A stretch of 64,000 nt of DNA from Leptospira kobayashii. GTDB lineage: Bacteria; Spirochaetota; Leptospiria; Leptospirales; Leptospiraceae. Under the pieces are notes generated by a model. The model was not told the origin of the DNA and searched no databases. It saw only the letters and a list, made by a program, of their open reading frames with translations. The DNA lies in contig NZ_AP025028.1 in the NCBI RefSeq assembly GCF_003114835.2, positions 1,330,001 to 1,394,000 of the forward strand, written 5' to 3'. Below are positions 27,065 through 34,996 of this stretch, piece after piece. Numbering within the stretch: position 1 is the first letter of the stretch; every line of letters begins with the position of its first letter. Both the position numbers and the translations under genes were made by a program.

Positions 27065-28542
27065 AAGGATTTTAAAAACAGAATGATATTGGAACGATCT
27101 TCTTTGGACAAATGCATAAACTTTTGTTTGGCGGACTCCGCTTCTCCTCCGTGCCAAAGAATAGCTTCCTGATATCCTCGAGCGCGTCCGTCATGAAGAA
27201 AGAATTCATGTTGGTTTACTTGTTTGATAAGTCCGATGGCCCAGAGAGGGGGAGTTCTCCACTCTCTGCCGTTTGCAAGGAACTCTCCGCGATTGTCTGC
27301 AAGTCCTTCTCCCATATCATGCAATAACAAATCCGTATAAGGGCGAATGTCTTGGTTGGAGATTTCTCTGGTAGTATGTTCTCCCGTGATCACATAAGGT
27401 TTATGGCAATTGGCACAACCGATTTCCAAAAAAGATACTTTTCCCTTTTTGACTGTGTCCAGTTTCCATCCTCTCCTTCCCGGAACTCCCACCAAACTTG
27501 TATAAAATGAAACGAGTCCCAGCCTGACTTCACTTACCTCCAATTCCGATAATGCGGGACTTGCGGCACAATCGGTCTGCGATCCGGGACAGTCATTCGT
27601 CGGAAAAAGAGGATTTGTAAGTCCGATATCACCTAAGAATGCTTCCGCATTTTGTTGGCGCAAATTCGGTTGACCGGCTTTCCAGCCGAACCTTCCCACT
27701 TTTGCCGATGAAGTGGCTCTATCCCAAACAAGATTAATTTTTCCGCTGATTCCGTCTCCGTTGGAATCGTTCGGATCCGCCCATTCCGTTAATTTTGTCT
27801 CGGGGATTGCTTCCAGAAGACCTAACCCAGGTATAATGGGGGCGGTTCTGGGAGAAAGTTCGAAACTTGCAGGTGCTGCCACTCCCAGTCCTGTTGTATT
27901 CCAGTTGATCGTATAAGTGGGTTTTCTTAAAGAATATGTTTCTCCGTCCGGAAATATTCCGACTATCTCCTGATAGGTGATATGGACGGAGCCTTCTCCG
28001 GGAATTGTATTTCCGTTATTATCTATGATTCCTCTTGGATTTAATTGTGTTCCGAAGTTGTCTAGTCCCACGTTTCCTCCGGTGACAGGATGTATCTCTC
28101 CCGTCTTTCCGATTCGAATCAGCATGGTAGTGAGGTTTGTGCCGTCGTCGGGAGGTTTTCCTCTTCCGTCTCTTACATGGCATCCGTTGCAAGATGTACT
28201 GTTGAAAGTGGGGCCGAGTCCCTGCAATGCTGTGCTTCCGACGGGAACCCAATTCAAATTAAAATTCGCATTTCCATTGTCGAAACGAACCAAACGGTCA
28301 ATATCATCCACATTATTTGCAATCAAATCGAATGCATTTACCGTAGTATCAAACGTAGTAGTATCTCCTCCCGAATAAGCCTCTCTGGGATCGTCTTGGT
28401 TTGCATTCATAAGATAGTAGGCAAGTGCAGTCCATTCGGCAGTCGGATTTTTTTTATCTTTCTCTTGGAACGGATGGGAACAAGCCCCTAGGAAGAGGCT
28501 TGTCTGTATCAGTAATATTAATTTTGTAAAGATACGAAACAT
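27061..28542 (-). CDS. di-haem DUF1111 oxidoreductase lipoprotein
   Basis: This 493-residue protein has a lipobox (LFLGAC, Cys21) and two haem-binding CxxCH sites: CNGCH near residue 140 and CANCH near residue 380. The C-terminal signature DMGEGLADNRGEF, with HDGRARGYQEAILWHGGEA, is that of the DUF1111 (putative thiol oxidoreductase/di-haem peroxidase) family. These proteins recur beside imelysins in many Gram-negative bacteria. It lies 9 bp after the LruB-like gene and overlaps the next imelysin gene by 4 bp. A redox role in releasing or handling iron at the cell surface is plausible but unproven. A paralogue is at 34997-36490. Confidence 0.9.
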   Translation of the reverse strand: MFRIFTKLILLIQTSLFLGACSHPFQEKDKKNPTAEWTALAYYLMNANQDDPREAYSGGDTTTFDTTVNAFDLIANNVDDIDRLVRFDNGNANFNLNWVPVGSTALQGLGPTFNSTSCNGCHVRDGRGKPPDDGTNLTTMLIRIGKTGEIHPVTGGNVGLDNFGTQLNPRGIIDNNGNTIPGEGSVHITYQEIVGIFPDGETYSLRKPTYTINWNTTGLGVAAPASFELSPRTAPIIPGLGLLEAIPETKLTEWADPNDSNGDGISGKINLVWDRATSSAKVGRFGWKAGQPNLRQQNAEAFLGDIGLTNPLFPTNDCPGSQTDCAASPALSELEVSEVRLGLVSFYTSLVGVPGRRGWKLDTVKKGKVSFLEIGCANCHKPYVITGEHTTREISNQDIRPYTDLLLHDMGEGLADNRGEFLANGREWRTPPLWAIGLIKQVNQHEFFLHDGRARGYQEAILWHGGEAESAKQKFMHLSKEDRSNIILFLKSL

Positions 28543-28551
28543 TGATCCGGG

Positions 28552-29868
28552 TTATAGATTCAGTCCTGAGTCTTCGATCGTGGTTCCGAATCTTTTTGCT
28601 GCGGCTTGGATTGTTTTTCCGATGGCTTTTACGCTCGTTTGAATCGTGCCGGTAAAGATAGTATGTTGGGTTGTTCCCACCGCCGAAGCAACAATCACTT
28701 GATCAAAACGATAGGAAATGGTTCCGTTTGCGCATGTTTGGTTTAAAGAAGGGTCTTCATCAAATTCATTCAGGCAAAAAAGTTTGGCATTGCTGATATT
28801 TTTGAGAGTAGTCGTTTTTTCTTCCGAAGTTAAGATGGAACCGAGCCCGATCCCCGGAGAAACGGAAGATCCATTATAAGTTCCGGTAAAAATATTTTCA
28901 AATCCTGTCGCGTCATAATAAAAATCGTTTTTGGTATTATCGCTAAAGCAGGAATGTTCTTCTTCCTGTGAACCGGAAGCAGCTCCGGACATTCTTTCTC
29001 CGCCCCATTCCCCGTATGCGAATTTGGCAATTCCGCGAAGAACAGAATCCAAAGACTTTCCGTCCGCATCTTTCGTGAATTTATAATAATAGGAATTGGA
29101 ATCCGTCGAAGACCATTGTTTTTTAAGTATTGTTATGTGATCCACCAAGAGATCGGTTGAACTTTTTAAATAAGTTTTTCTATTTGCGAAGTTTGCATTG
29201 GATACAAAATCGGCAAGAGGTCTTTGTCCCGCCGCGACGGCGTTGGATGTCGCATTGTCTTTTCCCCAAAGAGTGTATTCTATCGCATGCCATCCGACTG
29301 ATACATGTTTTGCGGCTTCGGTAGGTTCGTCGGCGGTAGCTTCCTCCTGTTCGTTTGCAGGCAACAAGGCGGCTTTACTTACGATTCCGTTTGTCACCAA
29401 ATAATCATTATAACTTTCGTCGAGTGGCCATGCATTGACCAGAGGTTCTATTTCTTTACTTTCTCCTGAGATTGTTTCGAAAACAACTTCCTTGTTATCC
29501 ACCGGACCGTTGGAAAATCGAAAGATTTCAGTTTGTAAATAACTGACTCTTGCCTTTCTCCATTCAATTCTCAGTTCATTCAGTCCTGTTTGAGTCGGAT
29601 TTGCTACGAATGCATTTACCTTGGTTTGGAATGAGACTGCCGCAGTGTAGGCATCCGAATAATTTTTCTCGGCAATGTTCGCGTAAGTTTTTAAAAAATT
29701 CTCTTTTGTGGGAGCGGCACCTCCCGTAAGTGCAAGAAATGCAAGGGCGAGCGCATCATTTTCCTTTTTTTCTTTTTCGAATGGGTTGAGTCCGTTTAAG
29801 CCGAGTTGGTCGCAGTTAGAAACTGCGAGGCCAAGCAGTAGAAAAAGGGTAGTGGTAAGTCGTTTCAT
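28552..29868 (-). CDS. lruB: imelysin-family lipoprotein, LruB-like
   Basis: The start is the ATG at 29868, with AGGA upstream and a signal peptide with lipobox (LAVSNC, Cys19); an earlier ATG at 29901 would overlap the promoter. The 438-residue product has the complete imelysin motif GWHAIE (residues 192-197). The second imelysin repeat lies in the C-terminal half (CFSDNTKNDFYYDATGFENI). In L. interrogans the corresponding surface lipoprotein is LruB, which is iron-regulated and recognised in uveitis sera; I use the symbol by family resemblance and operon context. It is the first gene of the five-gene operon, directly behind two TGAGA/TCTCA sites. Confidence 0.85.
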   Translation of the reverse strand: MKRLTTTLFLLLGLAVSNCDQLGLNGLNPFEKEKKENDALALAFLALTGGAAPTKENFLKTYANIAEKNYSDAYTAAVSFQTKVNAFVANPTQTGLNELRIEWRKARVSYLQTEIFRFSNGPVDNKEVVFETISGESKEIEPLVNAWPLDESYNDYLVTNGIVSKAALLPANEQEEATADEPTEAAKHVSVGWHAIEYTLWGKDNATSNAVAAGQRPLADFVSNANFANRKTYLKSSTDLLVDHITILKKQWSSTDSNSYYYKFTKDADGKSLDSVLRGIAKFAYGEWGGERMSGAASGSQEEEHSCFSDNTKNDFYYDATGFENIFTGTYNGSSVSPGIGLGSILTSEEKTTTLKNISNAKLFCLNEFDEDPSLNQTCANGTISYRFDQVIVASAVGTTQHTIFTGTIQTSVKAIGKTIQAAAKRFGTTIEDSGLNL

Positions 29869-29885
29869 AGATTGTGTCCTGAAAT

Positions 29886-29900
29886 TGAGATTCAGTCTCA
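29886..29900 (-). promoter_or_regulatory. iron-box-like operator, proximal copy
   Basis: TGAGATTCAGTCTCA is an inverted repeat of TGAGA and TCTCA around 5 bp, the same architecture as the palindrome at 33074. It lies 18-32 bp upstream of the LruB-like ATG. On the minus strand TTGACA (29927-29922) is followed 17 bp later by AATATG, so this box lies just downstream of the -10 of that promoter. Confidence 0.55.
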
Positions 29901-29938
29901 TATTTTTTTGGGAACCTACTCTGTCAAGATACTAATAT

Positions 29939-29952
29939 TGAGTCTCATTATC
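29939..29952 (-). promoter_or_regulatory. iron-box-like operator, distal copy
   Basis: TGAGTCTCATTATC reads GATAATGAGACTCA on the minus strand. It shares GATAATGAGA with the left arm of the 33074-33102 palindrome and resembles the GATAATGAT repeats of Fur boxes. It lies upstream of the TTGACA -35 element of the LruB-like operon. Confidence 0.5.
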
Positions 29953-30330
29953 GTTTGTAAAGGAAACAGTCTTTTGCTTTTGTCCAAGCGGAATACAAAT
30001 CATTCAAGGAATCGTATCGATCTTGTTTTTCGATGCGGATTGCTTTTTCCGCGATTTCGAATGATTCTTTTCCCACTTTCCATTTGATTGAGGAACGGTT
30101 TTTCTGAGTGATAGTCTATGTCACAGATTTGAGTGACATGCCGATCGAAGTCGTAATGAATACTCGCCTCGTAAAAATCAATGGCAACATATCACTGTTT
30201 TTCCGTGAAAGAATGGAAATTTAAAATGAAATCCAGAGACGCGAATCACTTCTCCGAGCCACAAAAAATCATAAAATTCCTTTAAGCTGAATTTGATTTT
30301 ATCTATTTCCAGACTGATGAAATTATTCCT
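29948..30330 (-). pseudogene. possible frameshifted gene remnant
   Basis: Read on the minus strand, three successive frames each look protein-like. From 30330 to a TGA at 30180-30178 the frame ends SGFHFKFPFFHGKTV. From 30191 the next frame gives AIDFYEASIHYDFDRHVTQI, then CDIDYHSEKPFLNQ. From 30115 the third gives IKWKVGKESFEIAEKAIRIE, then KQDRYDSLNDLYSAWTKAKD before TAA at 29950-29948. Each change of frame is in the same direction, as expected from two single-base losses. No ATG start is left. The alternative is one short real gene in the last frame only. I do not recognise the family. Confidence 0.4.
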
Positions 30331-30847
30331 TTATATCCAGAATTTTAGCGATTTTTTTCCAGGCCTCCAACCGATTGGATTCAAAAACCTTCAGTTGCGT
30401 TTGGTCCGAAGTGGCAATATAGCCGAGGATAGCTTGTCCTTGCAAAATAAGATGTCCGTATGTGGATTCGATTTCTTTTAGAAACTTTTTGTCTTCTGCG
30501 GAAAGATTTCCTTCTTTGATGAGTGTGGAGATCTGATCCTTACAGATTTTAGATAAATTCACATAAGAGTTCATTATGTTTTCCGTGGTTTCCTTATCGT
30601 AGGCTTGTGAAACAAATCCGTCCGAAAGAGTTCCGATCGACATATATGTGAGATAAAGTCCTTGAGCGGACAAAGTCCCGATGGACTCAAGTAAAATGCC
30701 TTGGTTTCCTGCAACTGTTTCCTGTTTGGTGGTTTGCTTTTCTTTTTTGGAATCCGCAAATGTCGGAAACGAAATGCAGAATAACCCGCCGACGAGGCCG
30801 AGTAAAAGTAATCGATTTTTGATTTTTGTAATTATGGCCAAATGCAT
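30323..30847 (-). CDS. small exported protein of unknown function
   Basis: I take the ATG at 30847 (174 residues), which puts a hydrophobic signal segment (LLLLGLVGGLFCISFPTFA) near the N-terminus; the frame extends to an ATG at 30889 without a ribosome site. The mature part is helical, with lysine-rich and glutamate-rich segments and no recognisable motif. FCISFPTFADS could also be read as a weak lipobox around the Cys. It lies between the iron-linked operons but has its own promoter region, so a link with iron is only positional. Confidence 0.65.
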   Translation of the reverse strand: MHLAIITKIKNRLLLLGLVGGLFCISFPTFADSKKEKQTTKQETVAGNQGILLESIGTLSAQGLYLTYMSIGTLSDGFVSQAYDKETTENIMNSYVNLSKICKDQISTLIKEGNLSAEDKKFLKEIESTYGHLILQGQAILGYIATSDQTQLKVFESNRLEAWKKIAKILDIKE

Positions 30848-31012
30848 GGGGTCGATCTTTCTGAAGATGCTAAGTCCGGAAAAGCACATTCGGTGAAAAA
30901 AATGTTCTTTTTTTTTAAATAAATTTCCAAAAATCTTGACACTGGTTCAAAAATGCACAAAAATGATGCAATTGGCGTAATTGTGTTAAATATGTATAAA
31001 ACAGAGGGAAAA

Positions 31013-32278
31013 ATGAAAAAATCAATCATCTTAGGGCTATTTTTAGCTCTAATTTCGTCCATGCCGGTTTGGTCTCAAACTCAGGCACAAATGTTTCAAA
31101 AAGTAGGGGTCGTAGGTGACTCTTTAAGCCACGGATTCTTCGGTGTGACCGTAGAAAAAAAGACCCAGGATTGGGCTTATCCGGTACTTGTTTCCAAACA
31201 AGCGGGAGCTTCCGTTTCGTATAACGAACTGGCCGGTCCTTATGTAAATTTAGAGGACGTTTTGAAATGGGATTGCGGTGTGTTTTGTATCGCAAGTTCC
31301 ATCATCGGTGGAAACGGGAAAACCGTATCCCTTCCGACTCACGCAGGTATCACCGGAGCTGAATATACAACTCTTCTCAAAACTTCCGGTAAATGCGAAG
31401 ACATCACTGCTACTAAACAAGATAAAGAATGGTATTGGGAAACTTGGTACTGGTACACTTATCGTTGGGTGACTGTTGCCGATTGCCAAGATCCTGACAA
31501 ATTTCACCAATACGGATTACGTGATGCGGGAACTCAAACGCAAATCATGGAAAAAGTAAAACCTACTTTCCTATTCGGAACTGCTGCCGCAAATCACGTA
31601 TTATGTACTGCACTTCATACATCCACGGATTGTTTGGATGAAGCCCGTTACAAAAGAGATATTCGTGCTTTCTTTGCAAGAATGTCCGCAATGGGTTCTT
31701 TGAAAGGTGGAGTTCTATTCACTATTCCTAACGTAACTGCAATTGCATTTCTTGAAAAATACACTGACCCGCAAGGCAGAGCGAATTACAGCGGACTCAA
31801 AGCTTTCTTCAGAGGTTCCGTTTCCGATCCTAATCAAGTATTGGATGCGACCGAAGTAGCTAAGATTTCCACTTTCCTTACTATGCTCAACAATGAAATC
31901 AAAGCACAAGGGGCGACAATGCGCTTCGCAGTGGCCGACCTAAAAGTGATCTTTGATGATATGAAAGAAAACGGTCGTCCATTGGCAAGTTCCACTGGTT
32001 GGTCTCCTGGAAACGCAAGAGCTGCTTGGCCTCTTCCTAACCAACCGGGAGTATTCGGATTGGATGGAGTTCACCCGAACATGTTCGGTCACTCGGTATT
32101 TGCAAACGAATTGATCAAAGCGATTAACTCCCGTTACGGATTTGCAATTCCTCAAGTGAGTGAATACACTGCATGGTATTATGATAGCTTGAACCGTAAC
32201 CCTGTTGATCTTAAAAAATTCCTAACTGAAAACATTTTCGGTCAGGCAATTTCCTGGGTTGTATCCATCTTCGCATAA
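31013..32278 (+). CDS. exported SGNH/GDSL-family hydrolase
   Basis: I take the ATG at 31013, preceded by GAGGGA and followed by a clear signal peptide ([19 protein letters not shown]); the frame extends back to 30953. The 421-residue product has GDSLSHGF (nucleophile Ser37), ANH in the FGTAAANHV stretch as a likely block III Asn, and the C-terminal [10 protein letters not shown] giving the Asp-x-x-His pair. This is the full set for an SGNH esterase or lipase acting outside the cytoplasm. It is followed 9 bp later by a second gene, with a strong terminator after that. TTGACA at 30936-30941 is a candidate -35 with a poor -10. Confidence 0.87.
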   Translation: MKKSIILGLFLALISSMPVWSQTQAQMFQKVGVVGDSLSHGFFGVTVEKKTQDWAYPVLVSKQAGASVSYNELAGPYVNLEDVLKWDCGVFCIASSIIGGNGKTVSLPTHAGITGAEYTTLLKTSGKCEDITATKQDKEWYWETWYWYTYRWVTVADCQDPDKFHQYGLRDAGTQTQIMEKVKPTFLFGTAAANHVLCTALHTSTDCLDEARYKRDIRAFFARMSAMGSLKGGVLFTIPNVTAIAFLEKYTDPQGRANYSGLKAFFRGSVSDPNQVLDATEVAKISTFLTMLNNEIKAQGATMRFAVADLKVIFDDMKENGRPLASSTGWSPGNARAAWPLPNQPGVFGLDGVHPNMFGHSVFANELIKAINSRYGFAIPQVSEYTAWYYDSLNRNPVDLKKFLTENIFGQAISWVVSIFA

Positions 32279-32287
32279 GAGGGAACT

Positions 32288-32968
32288 ATGAAAAAGCGGT
32301 ATAAATTGATTCTGGGAGGGTTTGGACTTATGGTCCTTGCCCTCGCTTTATCCTTGGTATTTTTAAATGACGGAGATTCGGATCGTTCCAAAAAGAATTT
32401 GGGAATGGACGAATCCGATCCTTCTTTTGAAACTTCCGCAAAACATCTATTTGATGACCCTGAGTTTGCCGATGCTCCCTATCCGGAGGATGACGAACTC
32501 AGTCAGGCGGAAAAACTTTGGCCTTTCGCTTTGGAAAAAAAGCCGAACAGAAAGGAAAAAGTAAAAGAAGAGTGGAGAGATTTTGCGGCGAAATACCCTA
32601 AAAATTTCTACATCCCGAAAGAGATCCGCGCTCCTAGAACGGAGGCGGAAGAAAAAGAAGCACAAGAATTATTGGAAGACTTCACGGCAATGGACGCAAG
32701 TTTTGCCAGTTTCATTTCCAAGAACAAATGGTCGGAACCAGGTAGCAATCCTCCTTCTGCAGGATCGGAAAGACCGGCTCCCGCAAAACAGAGAGCATAC
32801 TTTGACTATAAGATCTATGAATTGGAGTCCCGTATTCAAATGATAGAATATTGGATGGAAAACCAAGCATCCGCTACGGAAAAAGTAAACGCTGATAAAG
32901 ACTTGAAAGTATGGAGAAAAGAACTTTCTTCCCTTCAACAAGTTAGAAGCCAAGTTCCTCAAACATAA
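32288..32968 (+). CDS. membrane-anchored protein, lipase-foldase-like position
   Basis: This 226-residue protein has one N-terminal transmembrane helix (LILGGFGLMVLALALSLVFL). A long, charged, helical periplasmic-type region follows (QAEKLWPFALEKKPNRKEKV, and KIYELESRIQMIEYWMENQ near the C-terminus). It is co-transcribed with the SGNH hydrolase (9 bp gap). An anchored helical protein directly after an exported lipase is reminiscent of lipase-specific foldases, but I see no foldase motif and it is shorter, so I leave the function open. Confidence 0.75.
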   Translation: MKKRYKLILGGFGLMVLALALSLVFLNDGDSDRSKKNLGMDESDPSFETSAKHLFDDPEFADAPYPEDDELSQAEKLWPFALEKKPNRKEKVKEEWRDFAAKYPKNFYIPKEIRAPRTEAEEKEAQELLEDFTAMDASFASFISKNKWSEPGSNPPSAGSERPAPAKQRAYFDYKIYELESRIQMIEYWMENQASATEKVNADKDLKVWRKELSSLQQVRSQVPQT

Positions 32969-32982
32969 AAAATTTCCCTCGG

Positions 32983-33015
32983 GCCCGAAGATTCACTTCG
33001 GGCTTTTTATTTTTT
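32983..33015 (+). terminator. Rho-independent terminator of the SGNH hydrolase operon
   Basis: GCCCGAAG (32983-32990) pairs perfectly with CTTCGGGC (32996-33003) across a 5-nt loop, followed by the T-rich run TTTTTATTTTTT. Confidence 0.9.
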
Positions 33016-33073
33016 ACACCGAAAATCATTCAAATCGCTCAATACTTGACAAATAAGTGCATATTCTGAGTTG

Positions 33074-33102
33074 TTGATAATGAGAGTAAGTCTCATTATC
33101 AA
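33074..33102. promoter_or_regulatory. perfect 29-bp palindrome, iron-box-like operator
   Basis: TTGATAATGAGA (33074-33085) and TCTCATTATCAA (33091-33102) are perfect 12-bp arms around GTAAG. The centre lies 33 bp upstream of the RCC1-lipoprotein ATG. GATAATGAGA resembles the Fur-box repeat GATAATGAT. A TTGACA (33046-33051) lies upstream, so the palindrome covers the start region of the promoter. Confidence 0.65.
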
Positions 33103-33120
33103 GTTTATAGAGGTGCACAT

Positions 33121-34983
33121 ATGGGAAGAGTCAAAAGATTCTCAGTCCTAACCATATTCCTTATCGGGATAGGTTCCTTGTCGTTTTGCAAAGAGGATGT
33201 ACCCAAGGTCAATTTCGGACTTTTGGGAATCCTATCGGGAGGAGAGACATCGTTCGGAGTCTCTGGGATTTTGAAGGATTCTTCCGGCAGTCCTCTTTCC
33301 GGTGCATCCCTTTCTTTTACAGATGAAACGAGTTCTGTTCGTGCTACTACATCTCAGAAAGCCGAAGCCACCACGGACGAGAATGGAGTCTGGCAGTTGA
33401 ATCTTAAGGAAGGCACGTTTCATCTTTATGTGACATCGAAAGACGGCGTTTCCTTGGGAAGTTTTAAAATTGCAACAGCAACCGGAACGAACCCGGTGAT
33501 ATTTAACGTTGCCGGAGCATCTCCCGGTTCTTTTGAAGTTACCATCATTACAAGTTCCGAGGCTATGGGAAGCGGAGGTTCCAATTTTTCGATTCTTTCT
33601 CCTTCGGCAGGCAAACAACTGTTTGTTTATCAAGTGGACCTTTCCATTTCTTCCCAAGAACAAGGGATTTATCAAATTTATCTGAATAACTCTAAAAAGT
33701 TAACGCTTAGTTCTTCTTCCACGGACTTAGTTACTCTTTCGGGAACGATCAAACCGCTTCTCGGACAAAATAATCTTAAGGTCGCTTTCATCGGGAATAC
33801 GGGAACTTATGCAACCAAATCCGTTTCTTTTTATTTTGGAAATAGGACAACCGGAGGAGGATCTCATTCCGGTTTTGTAAAGAACGGATCTTTGTACACT
33901 TGGGGAAGAAATAACAAGGGTCAGTTGGGATTCGGAACTTCCACGGGTGATCTTGCCAATGCTACCATTACAAAACTCTCTACAATCAGTGACGTAGCTT
34001 CCATTTCATTCAACCAAAACAACTCACTTGCCATCAAATCGGACGGGACAGTTTGGGCCTGGGGTGCAAACGCTCAAGGTCAATTGGGACAAGGAGATAA
34101 TGTGGAATTGGAGACTTCTGCGACGACAGCAGGCCCGAGGCATCCTCCCCGCGAAGTGCCGGGTATTTCCAACGCAGTTATGGGATCTTTCGGATTCAAT
34201 CATGCTGTAGTTTTGAAATCGGACGGATCGGTTGTGGCATTTGGACAAAATAACGTCGGTCAGCTGGGAAACGGAGCTACAGGACTTTCCTCGACTAGTT
34301 ATTCCGCAAATCCCGTGACAGTTGTCGGTCTTCCAACAGATGTGATCCAAGTGATTGCCGGCTCGGAACATTCAGCAGCGCTTACTTCAACAGGTGATGT
34401 ATATGTTTGGGGTAGAAACCAATACGGGAATTTGGGAGACGGAGTGATCGGCACTGCTACTGCTGTCACTTCTGCCCCGAAGAAAATAACAAGTATTAGT
34501 GGGATTAAACAAATTGCAAACGGCAGGGATCATATTCTCGCTTTAAAATCGGATGGGAAAGTTTATTCTTGGGGGCTGGGAGCGAGCGGTCAATTGGGAA
34601 CAGGTGGGTCGGGTAGCCCGACTCCCGTAGCAACTCCGACACTTGTTAATAATATTTCGAATGCTACTTCCGTTTGGGCCAATGGAACTCAGAGTTTTGC
34701 GATACTTTCGGACGGAACTGTGAAAGGATGGGGGGCAAATTCCACTTTAGCGAGTTTGGGAATCGGCAACACTACCACAGCTAAGGTTTACGAACCGGCG
34801 GACGCAGTGATCGGGATTAAGAATATAGTATCTTTCGGCTGCGGTGCCACTCATAATTTTTCTATGTTAAGCGACGGATCACTTTACGGATGGGGATGGA
34901 ATTTCAAAGGTTCCTTGGGTCGTCCTGACTTGCAGGAATCCTGGGGAGCCGCAACACCGGTTCTTGTCACTCTTCCCGATTAA
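33121..34983 (+). CDS. RCC1-repeat lipoprotein
   Basis: This 620-residue protein has a signal peptide and lipobox (GSLSFC, Cys23). Residues 40-125 look like a carboxypeptidase-regulatory beta-sandwich (GILKDSSGSPLSGASLSF, TTDENGVWQLNL). From about residue 245, at least six RCC1-type blades follow (GSLYTWGRNNKGQLGFG, GTVWAWGANAQGQLGQG, GDVYVWGRNQYGNLGDG, GKVYSWGLGASGQLGTG, GSLYGWGWNFKGSLG), enough for a seven-bladed propeller. It is likely exposed at the cell surface or periplasm as a binding protein. It heads a three-gene operon behind the palindrome at 33074 and precedes a DUF1111 protein by 13 bp. Confidence 0.88.
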   Translation: MGRVKRFSVLTIFLIGIGSLSFCKEDVPKVNFGLLGILSGGETSFGVSGILKDSSGSPLSGASLSFTDETSSVRATTSQKAEATTDENGVWQLNLKEGTFHLYVTSKDGVSLGSFKIATATGTNPVIFNVAGASPGSFEVTIITSSEAMGSGGSNFSILSPSAGKQLFVYQVDLSISSQEQGIYQIYLNNSKKLTLSSSSTDLVTLSGTIKPLLGQNNLKVAFIGNTGTYATKSVSFYFGNRTTGGGSHSGFVKNGSLYTWGRNNKGQLGFGTSTGDLANATITKLSTISDVASISFNQNNSLAIKSDGTVWAWGANAQGQLGQGDNVELETSATTAGPRHPPREVPGISNAVMGSFGFNHAVVLKSDGSVVAFGQNNVGQLGNGATGLSSTSYSANPVTVVGLPTDVIQVIAGSEHSAALTSTGDVYVWGRNQYGNLGDGVIGTATAVTSAPKKITSISGIKQIANGRDHILALKSDGKVYSWGLGASGQLGTGGSGSPTPVATPTLVNNISNATSVWANGTQSFAILSDGTVKGWGANSTLASLGIGNTTTAKVYEPADAVIGIKNIVSFGCGATHNFSMLSDGSLYGWGWNFKGSLGRPDLQESWGAATPVLVTLPD

Positions 34984-34996
34984 AAAGTTTTATTGA

